A stretch of 64,000 bases of DNA from Vicia villosa. Its lineage: Eukaryota; Streptophyta; Magnoliopsida; Fabales; Fabaceae. Under the pieces are notes generated by a model that was given only the letters and a program-made list of their open reading frames with translations, was not told the DNA's origin and did not search any database. Where the stretch lies: contig NC_081181.1 in NCBI RefSeq assembly GCF_029867415.1, positions 122,279,183 to 122,343,182 of the forward strand, read 5' to 3'. Positions 1-11,384 of this stretch are shown here, one piece after another. The position numbers were made by a program, and so were the translations under genes. The stretch's first letter is position 1, and each line of letters opens with the position of its first letter.

Positions 1-819
1 CATTGTGTTACCGAATTGACGAGATTTATGCCGAGAGATTGATGAAAACACCATACAAATTGGTGACCGATCAATCCCAATGTTAAACTTTCCTCTTCTG
101 ATGGAGTTCCACTTGATGACTCCTCTTCCTACAGAAAGCTAATTGGGCGTCTATTATATCTCACAAACACGAGGCCTGATATTTCTTATTCAGTTCAGCA
201 TCTTAGTCAGTATGTGGCTAATCCTTTTGTTTCTCATTACCAGGCTGCTACTAGAATATTAAGATACTTGAAGGTCTTCCCTGCTCAGGGTATTTTGTTC
301 AGCAGCTCCAGTCAGCTTCGACTCCATGGTTTTGCCGATTCTGATTGGGCCCGGTGTCCAGACACACGGAAATCTGTCACTGGCTACTGCGTGCTCCTTA
401 GAAACTCTCTCATTTCCTGGCGTTCGAAGAAGCAAAATACAGTGTCCCGATCATCTGCTGAAGCGGAGTACCGAGTTCTCGCGTCTCTAACTTGTGAAAT
501 TCAATGGCTGAAATATCTGTTTGATGATTTTCGTATTTTCTTCTCTGCACCTGCCTCATTGTATTGTGACAGCAAGTCTGCGATTTACCTTGCTCACAAT
601 CCCACGTTTCACGAACGAAGCAAACATATAGAGCTGGACTGTCATGTCATCCGTGAAAAGCTACATTCCAAACTCATTCACCTTCTCCCTGTTCCCTCCA
701 GCTCCCAACTTGCTGATGTGTTGACCAAACCACTCCATGCTCCTCTATTCTTGTCACTTCTGTCCAAGTTAGGTCTATGTAATATCCATAGTCCAACTTG
801 TGGGGAGGTATCAGGATAA
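1..819 (+). pseudogene. Ty1/copia polyprotein 3' end (RT C-terminus and RNase H), partial
   Basis: This is the tail of a copia polyprotein that would copy element RNA into DNA. From about base 67 the frame is open and reads NVKLSSSDG, then YRKLIGRLLYLTNTRPDISY (end of the RT domain), then the RNase H stretch with GFADSDWARC, SRSSAEAEYR, LYCDSKSAIYLAHN and the typical ending LADVLTKPL. The frame stops at 819. Bases 1-66 contain stops in this frame and do not give the expected upstream RT residues, so the left part is broken or deleted, and the element also leaves the window. The conserved RNase H acidic residues look present. No intact element is supported here. The family assignment is secure from the motifs; activity is very unlikely. 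Confidence 0.9.
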
Positions 820-1000
820 TACAAATATATCTATTACTTAGCCTAAGTTAGACACACTTAGCATACTATATATTAGTAGTTAGTGGAGTTAGTTACATAG
901 ATGAATGTATATATATAAACAGTTCTATGTACATTTGTTTACCAATAATGAATGATGAATTCTTTTACTCTTATTTCTCATCTCTGTTGCGATATTATCA
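809..1000 (+). mobile_element. Probable 3' LTR of the copia remnant
   Basis: A purine-rich tract (tggggagg, 801-808) directly follows the RNase H end, as expected for a polypurine tract. The segment after it has a TATA-like tatatataaa near 908-917 and ends near gatattatca. The start is TA rather than the canonical TG, so the boundaries are approximate. No second LTR is in the window. Confidence 0.5.
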
Positions 1001-3393
1001 ATAGGGTACAACTATATGTAATTACTATCCTTAGACTTATGTGGATATCGTATGACCTAAAATTTAAAACTCATTAGTATAGTCACTATCCAAAGACTTA
1101 TAGACATGAGTAAGTCTTATGATATTTTGGGTTAATTGGAGTTTATCAATAACATTTTCATATGATTGGGTAATTCTTTAATAACATATTACTCTTAATT
1201 TAAATATGTTCCACTAAGTTCATCATTCTTTATATAAGTTGTAAGTCTTTAACATGAATGATTTGTTTTCCATGTCGGAAATTTTGTTTGCAACGTTGAA
1301 ACTTACTTCTCTTTTAATTGGTTAGTGTTTTGACCATTATTGATATTCTAATATTAAAATTAATACTTTTATAATTAATTATTGTCATCCAAGTGGAATA
1401 CTGTTAGATTAATTATTTAATTAATCAAATATGGATTGAAATAATTAATTATTAACTAATTATATTATGGTCAATTTTTATTAATTGTTGGACTTGGATA
1501 CTCTCTTTCATTTTTCTCTCCTTCCTCTTTATCTCTCTTTTAATCTTACTCTCACTCATCATTAAAAAACAAAATATAATCAAGAGAGAGAATGAAATTA
1601 AGAGAGAGAGATAGAGAGGATGGAGAAGGAAGGAGAGAAAAATGAAGGAGAGGATCCAAAGTGTTGTTATTAAATATTAATTATTAATTATTGATGAATT
1701 GTTTAATTGAATTTTGTGTCTGAATAGACCTTGATGGCTTGGATCATTCACTTAAGTCCAATGAAAGATCATTGTCCTCAACCGTTTAGCTATTTAAACG
1801 TTGTCTCCATTAGACGATTAAAATACTCTAAAACCCTAAACGACAATAAAAATAGAAATTATCTCATATTCACTCTCCGACAACACGTCTCTCGAATCCT
1901 ATAAGATATAGTTTTGTAATTATTATTGATTACTCTATAGTATAATAATATGCTATAATTTGTATCTACCCAATTAAATTAAATTCATCAAATTCTACTT
2001 GAAAGTAGGGATTGTTACCACTATCAACAACTAATAACAAAGATTAAACATAACATTAAATAAAATCACAATATCACTCAAGATTTGTTAACATCATTCA
2101 AAAACAAATTCATCAAACCTTTAGACTTGAATCCATTATCCATCATTAGTAAAATAGTAAGAAGCTTATTTCTATTAATTCTAACATTATGGTAAAGTTT
2201 ATCCATAACCCAAATAAAATTGGTTGTTCATACTCAACATACGATTGGCGACTAGCCCGTAGGTTTTAGGGTGCCTCACCTGGTAATTGCACATGAAGGC
2301 TAATTAACCCCTCATTAATTAATCATAATGATATTTTGGTTAACCAATTTTTTTAATCGGTCTTGATAACGAATACTCTTAAGACACTCTTTAAGCATAC
2401 TAAATAAATAAAGAAAATATTTTTTACAAAAGTCAAAATTTCAATTTCCAATGTATTAAATATACGTATTTTTAAAAATACTTACTATTTTAATCACTTA
2501 AAAAATACCCAAAAACACTGGATAACATTTTTTTTTTTAGTTGATAAGTAGAGTGGAAAAATGGAGCATCAAACCAAAAACACCTGAGACATGCTTGTTT
2601 AGCGTTTACTATACTTTGTGACTATATTTTTCTAATATTGCAACTCTCATTATTCAATCTAATCCCTCATTATTCTATATACGTTTTTCAAAGTTATTAT
2701 GATATTTAATTAATGAATCATAGTTGTTTAATCATTGCTCATTTCAAAGAGTTTAATGGATTGTTCATTACGTGACAATCCAATCTTCAACCAAGTCAAT
2801 TTTTCTAATCCAAAAAAGTTGTACAAAGCTAGTAGAGTTTTTATATTAAGGATAGTTGTTGGAAAGGTTGAAGCTAAGGTGGAAGATCTTCAAAAGAAGA
2901 TACTTTTTCATGATCTAAAAGCTTGAGGATAAGATTAGAGTAAGTTAAAAATTTGGTTTTGAGGTTATGTTTTGATTAAATAATTAGTTAAGATTCTCGT
3001 TTCAGCCTAGTTGGTTGCCAGGAGAGTATATACAGATCAACAACTGTTATGTTATATTGTGTCATTGGATTATATTCTAGCTGGCTTTTAGGGTGGGCAT
3101 GTGTCTCAAATTACTCTTCTTCTTCTTTTTTTTTTTAATTTGGGTATCCAACTTTTTGACTGACTAATTTAAGAGGACCAATTTCACCGTCTATTGGCGG
3201 AGGCCCCGTTTAAAGTCACAACAAAGCTCTGTATGAATTGGCCAATAAAAATTGTTAGCACCTTAAAGAAGCACACTTTCAATCCATTTAAGACGCATTC
3301 TTACGATCGTTGATGTACATTAAACAATTATACATGCTCCACGCTAAATAATATGGAGTCCGTTATAAAAAAAATGTAATTTTGAATCACACT
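1001..3393. other. AT-rich intergenic DNA, no recognised gene
   Basis: No coding similarity was seen apart from a 63-codon open frame at 2735-2926 that I do not recognise and would not call a gene. The stretch contains the inverted repeat listed separately at 1495-1658. Confidence 0.6.
1495..1658. repeat. Imperfect inverted repeat (hairpin/MITE-like)
   Basis: The left arm (about 1495-1543, pyrimidine-rich, containing catttttctctccttcc) is matched by a right arm (about 1597-1658) with the complement ggaaggagagaaaaatg. The loop is about 50 bp. AT-rich flanks with taattaatt words may extend the pairing. No clear target duplication was identified. Confidence 0.65.
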
Positions 3394-3872
3394 TAGGGTC
3401 TGTTTGGTAAAAATAGCGGTTGAGTGATAAGCTAGCTGATAGCTTATAGCTTATGACTGATGGCTGATGGCTGGTGACTTATAGCTTATAGCGGATGGTT
3501 GAGACTGATAGCTTATAAGCTAATTGAAGTGTTTGGTAAAATTAGCGGTTCAATTAATTTATAAATGTAAAATGACATAAAAGATATTTAATATATAATT
3601 ATTTGACTTTAAATTAAAATATTTTATAAGGTTAAAAATGAATTTTAATTAAAATTATAAGGATAAAAAAGGAAGAAAAAATAATAAGCTATAAGACATA
3701 AGCTAAAGCGCAATTTGAAATAACGTCTGGAAAATAAGCTATAAGCTAGTAAAATAAGCTATAAGCTCGTGATGAAAAGACCGTTACCAAACGAGTCTAA
3801 ATTATCACATGAGCTTATAAGACATAAGACATAAGCTATAAACTCGAATACATGTCTTCCAAACAGAGCCTA
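3394..3872. mobile_element. hAT-like MITE
   Basis: The ends are inverted repeats: TAGGGTCTGTTTGG at the left and CCAAACAGAGCCTA at the right. Flanks aatcacact and aatacact look like a decayed 8-bp duplication. The inside is built of ATAAGCTATAAGCT-type words and has a second internal copy of the GTTTGGTAAAA end near 3530, facing ACCAAACGAGTCTAA near 3785. No coding capacity. Confidence 0.7.
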
Positions 3873-4729
3873 AAATACACTTTCTCTAGTATTCATAAGA
3901 GTTTAACCATGTTTATATATTGACTAAAACGTCATATACTATTTACTTTTTTTTCCAGATAGAATCTTCTATCATCAGAAAATGATCGCGACTACATAAA
4001 AAAAATCTTTTATAGCTGTTATCATTAATATTTCATCGATTTTCTATTTTGGTCTATACTTACTTATAGTTGTGTGATTCTCTATTATTAGAGATGTTCA
4101 TGAAGGTTAATTTTCATATTCAATCCATAACCAAATATAATCTAAATATAATCTATAGTATGTTATAACGGATTATTAAAACAAATTGTCATAATATATT
4201 ATTTTTGTAAAATGGTTATAAACCGGTTATATTCATAATGACTTTTATAATTAATTTTTCAAAAACACTACTTTTTTAAAAAATTATTTATAAAAAAATA
4301 GTTTTTAAAAAAGATATTAATTTTTTTTCAATTTTTTTATTAAAACTCATAACTTTTTATGAAAATCGACTAAATTGATTTTTATTTTGGGTATGGATAT
4401 TTAAAATCTAGATTTGTTTAAAACCATGTTAATAATATATTCAAAATATGAAATTGGTTAATGACCCTACGTTATAAATGACAATGACTTCAAAAAATAA
4501 ATAGTAACACTAATTGTAAAAAAAAAAAAAATTGGTGCCAAAACAGCATTTGTTTTGGAAAGGAGAAAGTAGATTACATATCCAAACCACAAACTGTAAT
4601 TGTCTTTTGAGTACTTTGTAGCATTCAAGTACATATCTTTTGAGTAAAAAAATCAAGAGATTCAACATGATTCAAAGTCGAAAAAATAATGCTATTTGAG
4701 TTAACATCACACGTTAAATGACAAAATGC
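3873..4729. other. AT-rich intergenic DNA
   Basis: Long A and T runs; no gene, RNA or repeat signature was recognised. Confidence 0.6.
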
Positions 4730-5696
4730 TAGGGGTGGCAATAAAATCCATTAAAAGAATATCCATCCAATCCATCCATTAAGCAAAAAGAAAATTTAAT
4801 GGATTAGTCCAATCCATCCATGAAACTACATGGATGGATTCAATCCATCCATCACATTTTATAAATCCATTGGTTTTTAGTTTATTATTTATTAAATTAA
4901 TTTTTTACTAAAAAACATGAAAAATCTAAAATTAAACAATTTCTTAACATTTTAATTTCTCATAATATTCACAACCATTTGATTTTATTTCCTGTATCAT
5001 AATATTAAAAAAAAATTGTTGATTGTGACAAAATATGTACGGATGAGGACATAAAACATCAACAACTTGTTTTTTTTATTTACATACTAGTATACTACAG
5101 TACCCACGTACATTTAATTTAATATGCATAGAGTGGTTTATTTTCTGCTTAAAAAAATTAATGATGCTCGGACTTAAATGATTTTGTCTATATTAGTATT
5201 AACATTAAAATTGCTTAATTGTTACGCATTGAATTTATTTAATTTAACATTCACGTTAAATTAGTTTAACTGATATATGCATTGAATTTTAATTTTCTTT
5301 TCCATAGAATAGTTTATGGAGAAGTTAGTTGATTAGAATTAGAAAGTTAATTAAAAAGTAAAGTTAATTAAGATGTTAGTTGATTAGAATTAGATACAAA
5401 TATAAATATTTATAATTTAAAAATTTTTAAAAAAATTTCATAAAAAAATAGTTTTCCTAAAATTAATTGAAAAATTAAAAAAAAAAATTTAAGTTAATTT
5501 TACGGATGGATGAATATCCATCCATTAGAAATACCTTAATAGATGGATTGGATGGATTATATCCCTTGGTGGATGGATTGGATTGGATTTTTCAAAAGAA
5601 AGTTTAGTGGATTGTTAATGGATTAATGGATCGTTTTGATCCATCCATTAACAATTCAATCCAAATTCATCCGATCCATCCATTTTGCCATCCCTA
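4730..5696. mobile_element. hAT-like non-autonomous element with 8-bp target duplication
   Basis: The terminal inverted repeats are TAGGGGTGGCAA and TTGCCATCCCTA. Flanks CAAAATGC (4722-4729) and CAAAATAC (5697-5704) form an 8-bp target duplication with one mismatch, typical of the hAT superfamily. Both subterminal regions are arrays of ATCCATCC and its complement, in inverted orientation, a common arrangement for transposase-binding sites. The 967-bp body is AT-rich with no transposase frame. Confidence 0.82.
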
Positions 5697-6222
5697 CAAA
5701 ATACAACCATATTGCTTATTGTTATCATAAACTCTTGTCAACAAATTTTTAGTTGTTATTACATTATTTTCCTAGAAATTAATGAAATTTCACCATTAAA
5801 GATAAATAAGGAAAATGTCACGTGTTCGAATTTGCACCATGTAATTTTATATTTCTACACAATTACCAATTGAACTGCACTAACAGGACTCTAATACAAT
5901 TTAATTTGACTTACGAGTCTCTTCTAGATCAGTTGTTGAACATCAATAGTTGTCATCTATTGCAAACTAATTTCAAAAAGTTAAGTCAATCTTTGAACCT
6001 TAAATTTCTAGACCAAGGATTTGACAGTCCTATAATTTCTATGCTACTCATCTCTCACCATTCCGGTATGTGTCATTGTCACGAGGGTTGAGAGTGAGAT
6101 AGTTGGGTCCATGACCCTACCTTATGGCTACAATTTGGCAGAACATGATCATGTATTACAAGTTTAAAAACAAGGACAGTAGATAAGAGGGACCAACTCA
6201 TAATGTTCCAAAAAACTCGCAA
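5697..6222. other. Intergenic DNA
   Basis: An 89-codon open frame (5822-6091) is present but resembles no family I know and lacks supporting context. Nothing else was seen. Confidence 0.5.
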
Positions 6223-7008
6223 TTGATTAAGACACAATACATGTCACATAGCCAATAGTGCAACTTGCACCTTAATTAACAAACCATATCACGATGAGCT
6301 TTTAAAGACATCTGGTGAATGGTGACAACACAGTGTGTCCCCCCTCTTCAAATCTACCGGCTCGTGAGTTATGAGCTTGCTGTTACCAATACTTTCAATA
6401 ATGGTGTTTTCTATGTTTCATTTGCTTAATGTTGACATTGACAAACTAGTGTAACTTGTCCTCATTTCGGTTTCGCATTAAAGTCAGAAGGGGACCAAGG
6501 TAATCTAGAATTCTCGACCGAATGTTATGTTTCCATCAGTATTCAAATTCAGATAAAATGTTAATAATAGAAGTATAAGGATTGGAAGAATTCAAAATAA
6601 GATAACTTAATGGAGCATACCAAGAAGCATGGTCAAAACCAAAAGTGGTAAGTTGCTAGAACAAGCATTAAAACTAATAAATCTTTATATTTTTTGTTCT
6701 TTATGTAAACTCTTAGTATGATAAAGAAGTATATGTTCCAACATAAATGGTCTGATTGACAACTGCGGAGATTAATATCCTTTGAGTACATGGGCAGCAA
6801 AGAATCAGATTCGAACTCAAGATAAGCTCAAAGAGACTTGTACAATCTCGTGTTTTCTAGTTTTCGGGACCATATTCTAAACTAAATGAAGGGGTATAAG
6901 AAGAAACAAAACTTGTGCAAACTATTCTTGTGTATACAATAAAATGACTTGCAATCATGCAGAGTCAGTCGGCAAAATAATGTGATGCAGAATTCCATTT
7001 CTATGAAT

Positions 7009-7057
7009 CTAGCCTGTCCCATCTCCTAAGTCAGCTGTAACTTCACCACTAGTTGGC
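7009..7057 (-). pseudogene. Extra copy of the phosphate carrier terminal exon
   Basis: This 49-bp stretch has the same coding sequence as exon 6 of the carrier gene (12215-12263): acceptor TTGCAG, then PTSGEVTADLGDGTG and a TAG stop. It lies about 5.2 kb further downstream in segmental copy A. It keeps the acceptor and reading phase, so splicing to it is possible in principle, but the nearer copy is the more likely terminal exon. Confidence 0.75.
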
Positions 7058-8969
7058 CTGCAAGGTTAAAATAAATAAATAAAATCAGAAAATAAATTAT
7101 ATATCTTAGTTTAATTTAGCACTTCATTTCTTATGTGAAATCTAAATAGGGTGTAGTAGCTTAAATGTAAGCAACAAATGCTCAGATTTCATTAATTTTA
7201 CTGTTGATACTGAGCTTTCCAAATCAAATAGAACACAACATAAAACTACTACTAGACAGCATAAAACTATATAGATAGGTGCAAGCAGATGGTAAAGATG
7301 GTTTGTGTTACATATTCAAGATCCAGACTATTAAGTGTTGAAGAAGTTATAGGGTTTTAGATCAAAAGGGAAGAGAAAGGATAAAAAATTTGGACTAAGA
7401 TGAAAATGGGTTAGCATGATTGACTGTTATGATTTGACACAGACTAAACATTAACCCCTATTTAGATTTCTTAAAATTTAGATTGTGACTAACTCAACCT
7501 CATAAAATAAGATTGTAAGATGAGGGATGTCTCCCACTTATAAACTTTTTTTAAGACCATATCTCATCCAATATGGTACTTTCAACACACACCTGTTATG
7601 TTTTGAAATGACATATCGAGTGCGAACCAATAACAAATAGCGTAACAGAGACTTGAATACCGTCTTAAAATTTAGGTTGAATCTAGCTTAACCCTACAAA
7701 AATGGCCTGGAAGGTAAATGATGTGCCCCACTTACAAATGCTTTTCAGGACATTTAAGGGTAAAGGTTCAATCCTAAGGATCCCCTACTAATATGCATTT
7801 TTGAACCTTTATTGATTCAAAGTTTTGATCTTTGTTTCATCTTCTTCAAGTAGAAATTGTACATAATTTAAGGGTAGAGTTAAGTGGATTTGGAAGCATA
7901 CAGAGAGGGTTTTTTCTCCGTTGCCTCTGCTTATCTTGTTCAGTTGGCGGGTTCCTTGCCATCTATTCTGAGAGAGTAACTTGTTTTAAATGGATCCCAC
8001 AACTGCTAAGAAGATGTTCTTGCTAATGAACTGTTATCCACAGTCACTGCCTTGTCATGCTAATAATTTAATGTGTTATTGATAAAGAGGACAAAGTTTT
8101 GATCTTTGTTTCATCTTCTTCAAGTAGAAATTGTGCACCTTTAAGGGTAAAGGTTGAATCCTAAGCATCCTCTACTAATAGGCATATTGTAACTGAAGTA
8201 CTATTATGTCTGTCAACTTTACAAGTGAAGTCACTTGTGTCATTTACTTCCATAAAGGCACAACCTTTATTGCTTATTTCTTCATCTCACTAGTATTCTC
8301 ATGATTAAACAAAAGTCAATTTTACGACGATCAGTAAAAACTAAATTTTGATCAAATTGATGGACATCCAAACATACACAAAAAAAATATCTTCCATTAT
8401 AATATCAAGATACTACAATATTTTGGTCGAATCTTCTAACAAGAGTCAAAATTGTGATCTTACTTGTCATGACACGCTATTTGGTAGGATTGCAGTGCTT
8501 ATAAGTAGGATCGGTAACAGGAGACAGCTTTCGGCTAGACAATATCAGCATGGTGCTTGATCAGCAATCATTTTGGTGGGTTGAATTCTGCAACATGGTT
8601 ACTAGAAAACCTTTTTTCCCGGATGATAACGAAAGCCCAGACACAAGCATCTCTCCATGTAGTTTCCTCTCTGTCAATTCTAGGCCTGCTCCCCCCTATT
8701 TGTTAAAAACAGTGTTGTGTATTTTCCTATTTGGAGTTGTTAAACTATGAGCTACTACTTAAGTTATGTATTACCTTCTAAAAACCAACTCGCAAATAGA
8801 CCCTAAAGGAATAGATGAGTTGAAGCAATGGAAATGTATCTGAGTCTATAGTTTTCGACATGAATGGGTGAGAGCACACGTCAACTCTAGAATTCGAAGG
8901 ACAATTTTCATAGGATTTCTTGAATCATGGAGGCGGGTTTCTTCTTGGTTTATGGTCACGCTAAACATT

Positions 8970-9952
8970 ACAACAACAATATTCAAGTTTTATCGCACTA
9001 AATGGGGTTGGCTACATAGATCAACTTTTGTTATAATGTTCTATCCAAGACAATACTTTTATCCAAGTCATTAACTTCAAAATCTTTTTTAATAATTTCT
9101 CTTATAGTTTTTCTAGGTCTTCCTCTACTTTTAGTTGTTTGACTTATCTCCGTCTAGTCTACTCTTCTTACCACAGAATCTACAGGTCTTCTCTCTACAT
9201 ACACAAACAATCTAAGTCTATTTTTCACCATCTTTTCTACTATAGGTGCTACCCCAACACTCTATCTAATATTATTATTTCTAATCTTATTTTGTCTAGT
9301 CTTACCACACAACCCAACACAATATCCTCATCTCTACTACACTTATTTTATTCTCATGTTGATTATTAACCGCATAACATTCTATCCCATAAAACATCGC
9401 TGGTCTTACCACAGTCCGATTAAAATTTTTCCTTCAGCTTGAGCGGTACCTTTGTGTCACACAAAGCCCTCGAAGCTCTCTTCCATTTCAGCCACCCAAT
9501 TTGAATTTGATGGTTTACATACCCTTCTATTTCTCCATCGTTTTGTATAACGGAGCCAAGATATTTAAACCGCGTAATAGTCTTAAACTTTCACCTCTAG
9601 GTTAGAAACGTTTCTCCTTTTTTGAACTTACATTCCAGATACTCCGTCTTACTATTGCTTAAGCAAAAGTCATGTGTTTCTAAAGTTAGTCTTCAACCTC
9701 TCATTTAAATCATTTGTTGATTCTCAAAGTAAAACTATATTATCTGCAAAAATCATGCATCTCGGCGCTAGCTCTTAAATGTGTTATGTGAGTACATCGA
9801 AAATTAAAGTTAAAAGGCAAGGGCTTAGGATTGTATTGTGATACAAATCCATTGTAATGGAGAAATCGCCTGTCTCTCCATCTTGTGTCCGCACACTAGT
9901 CAATACCTCTTCATATATATTTTGGATAGCTCGAATATATGCAATCCTAACC
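8970..9952 (-). pseudogene. Dead LINE (non-LTR) reverse transcriptase fragment, copy A
   Basis: Read on the minus strand, this has the C-terminal half of a plant L1-type RT in broken frames: a SVRTQ stretch near 9890, then a [20 protein letters not shown] stretch near 9490, CDTKVPLKL near 9455, FYRTVV and LR-W-like residues, and a (GTT)n-like 3' end near 8970. Frameshifts and stops are frequent. It corresponds to the LINE fragment in copy B and was part of the duplicated block. Confidence 0.75.
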
Positions 9953-9974
9953 ATTGTGTCTTGGATCAGATATA

Positions 9975-11180
9975 ATAACCATTGTGTTTCGCAGGTTGCA
10001 TTTGTTAAGACCCTTTATTAAGCTTCTGATGAGGATCTAGAAACAACTTGTTGCTTCTTACTTTTCTGAAAAATGAGAGATGAGTCAATATAGAAGAAAA
10101 AACTAGTAGTTGGTCGTCTTGTACCATTGCAAGAATCCCAGTATGAATCTATGAATCCTATTATGGTAGTGGAAAAATTGGTCTTGAAAATAAATCATTT
10201 AGAATGGATCTGTTTGATGTATCTTAAGATTCTGAGTGTTGTCTGATAATGTGCGTTTGTTGGTTGTGAACGAAACTGACTCAATCTGCAAACACCGAAA
10301 TTGATGTCAAGCCTAGTATGAGTGAGATATTAAAGCTTACCTATGAGGCTTCTAAAAGAAGTGGGATTGGATAAAATAGTGGTGGAGTTATGGTAGACTT
10401 TTTTATTTAGATCCATGGAAGTGGAAGTAGGTTTTGCACCAAGAAGACCAGCCTTTTGAAGATGTCAATGTTGTATTTGTGTTAACAGAGAGATTCTATG
10501 AGATGATCTTGCAACCTCAAATCCAAAGAAATATTTTAGGTTGCTTAAGTCTTTAATTTAATGGTGAATTCAGTGTATATAACATTCTTCAAATGAGAAA
10601 TTTCAGTCATTATATTTCCTGCAATCATCAAGTTATCAACATAAACTCGAACAACAGTGAAATAATTATTATCATGTTTAGCAAAGAGAGAATAATTAGA
10701 TTTTGATCGAGTTTAACCCAAATAAAGAAGAGTTGTGGTTAATTTTGATTTCCATTGCCCACTAGCTTATTTTAGCCTATAAATAGACTTGTTTAATTTA
10801 TAAAACTAGGTTTTTATTAGAAACTTTTAGTCCAGGAGGAACTTTCATAAAGACTTCTTCTTCCAAGTCCTCGTGTAAAGAGGCTCTATTAATATCTAAT
10901 TGGTGAAGAAACTAATTATTAGAGGCAACAAGGGAAAAAGAAGTCTAATAGTAATTATTTAATTGGTGAAGAAACTAATTATTAGAGGCAACAAGGGAAA
11001 AAGAAGTCTAATAGTAATTATTTTTAGGACATGGCTAAAAGTTTCTAGGCAATCGATACCTTTAGTTAAGCTTTGTAGCTTTCAACAGTTCCATTGTCTA
11101 AATAAATTATTTTAAAAATCTACTTGCTGCCAATAGGCCTTTTGTTAGGCGATAAACGAGTTAAAAACCAAGTGTTATTA
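9975..11180 (-). pseudogene. Decayed Ty1/copia RT/RNase H fragment
   Basis: On the minus strand the order from 11180 down is that of copia pol. First come residues like KRPIGSK, TFSHVLK and RLLFPLVAS, then ASLHEDLEEEVFMKVPPGL near 10850. A YVDNL version of the catalytic YVDDL box lies near 10645, THTRLDINFGV and LRILRYIK near 10200-10320, and SKKQQVVSRSSSEA near 10040-10070. Stops and shifts are scattered, so it is dead. It lies between the two copies of the segmental duplication. No LTRs were seen. Confidence 0.85.
10898..11023. repeat. Exact 63-bp tandem duplication inside the copia remnant
   Basis: Two abutting copies (10898-10960 and 10961-11023), each starting aattggtgaagaaactaatt. They duplicate the RT stretch just upstream of the LHEDLEEEV motif (minus strand). 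The copies appear identical, so the event is recent relative to the decay of the element. Confidence 0.9.
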
Positions 11181-11384
11181 TTAGTGAGGAATTTGAGTTC
11201 ATTATCAACTTTCAGTTTTCCAGTTAGGATCAATAATATCAGATGAATGAGTGGTAGGTTCAGTTATGATAGTTAAATTTATATTAAAACATCTATAATT
11301 AGTAAATAAATTAAAACAATAACATGTTGACCTAAAAACGTAAAATCTATAGAATTTAAATTTTAAATCGCGCTTTTAACAACC

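Larger units (their letters stand above)
6223..9952. repeat. Segmental duplication, copy A
   Basis: Copy A begins at ttgattaagacacaatac and ends after caatcctaacc. It matches copy B (11385-14348) over most of its length. It holds a copy of the carrier terminal exon and a dead LINE RT. It is longer than B mainly because of extra sequence at about 7440-8340, where two similar stretches (7756-7862 and 8093-8186) repeat. Between the exon copy and the LINE part I see no other coding signal. Confidence 0.85.

Noticed and set aside
9139..9369. Plus-strand frames in the duplicated blocks (also 13429-13818)
   Set aside because: They are shadows of the minus-strand LINE reverse transcriptase.
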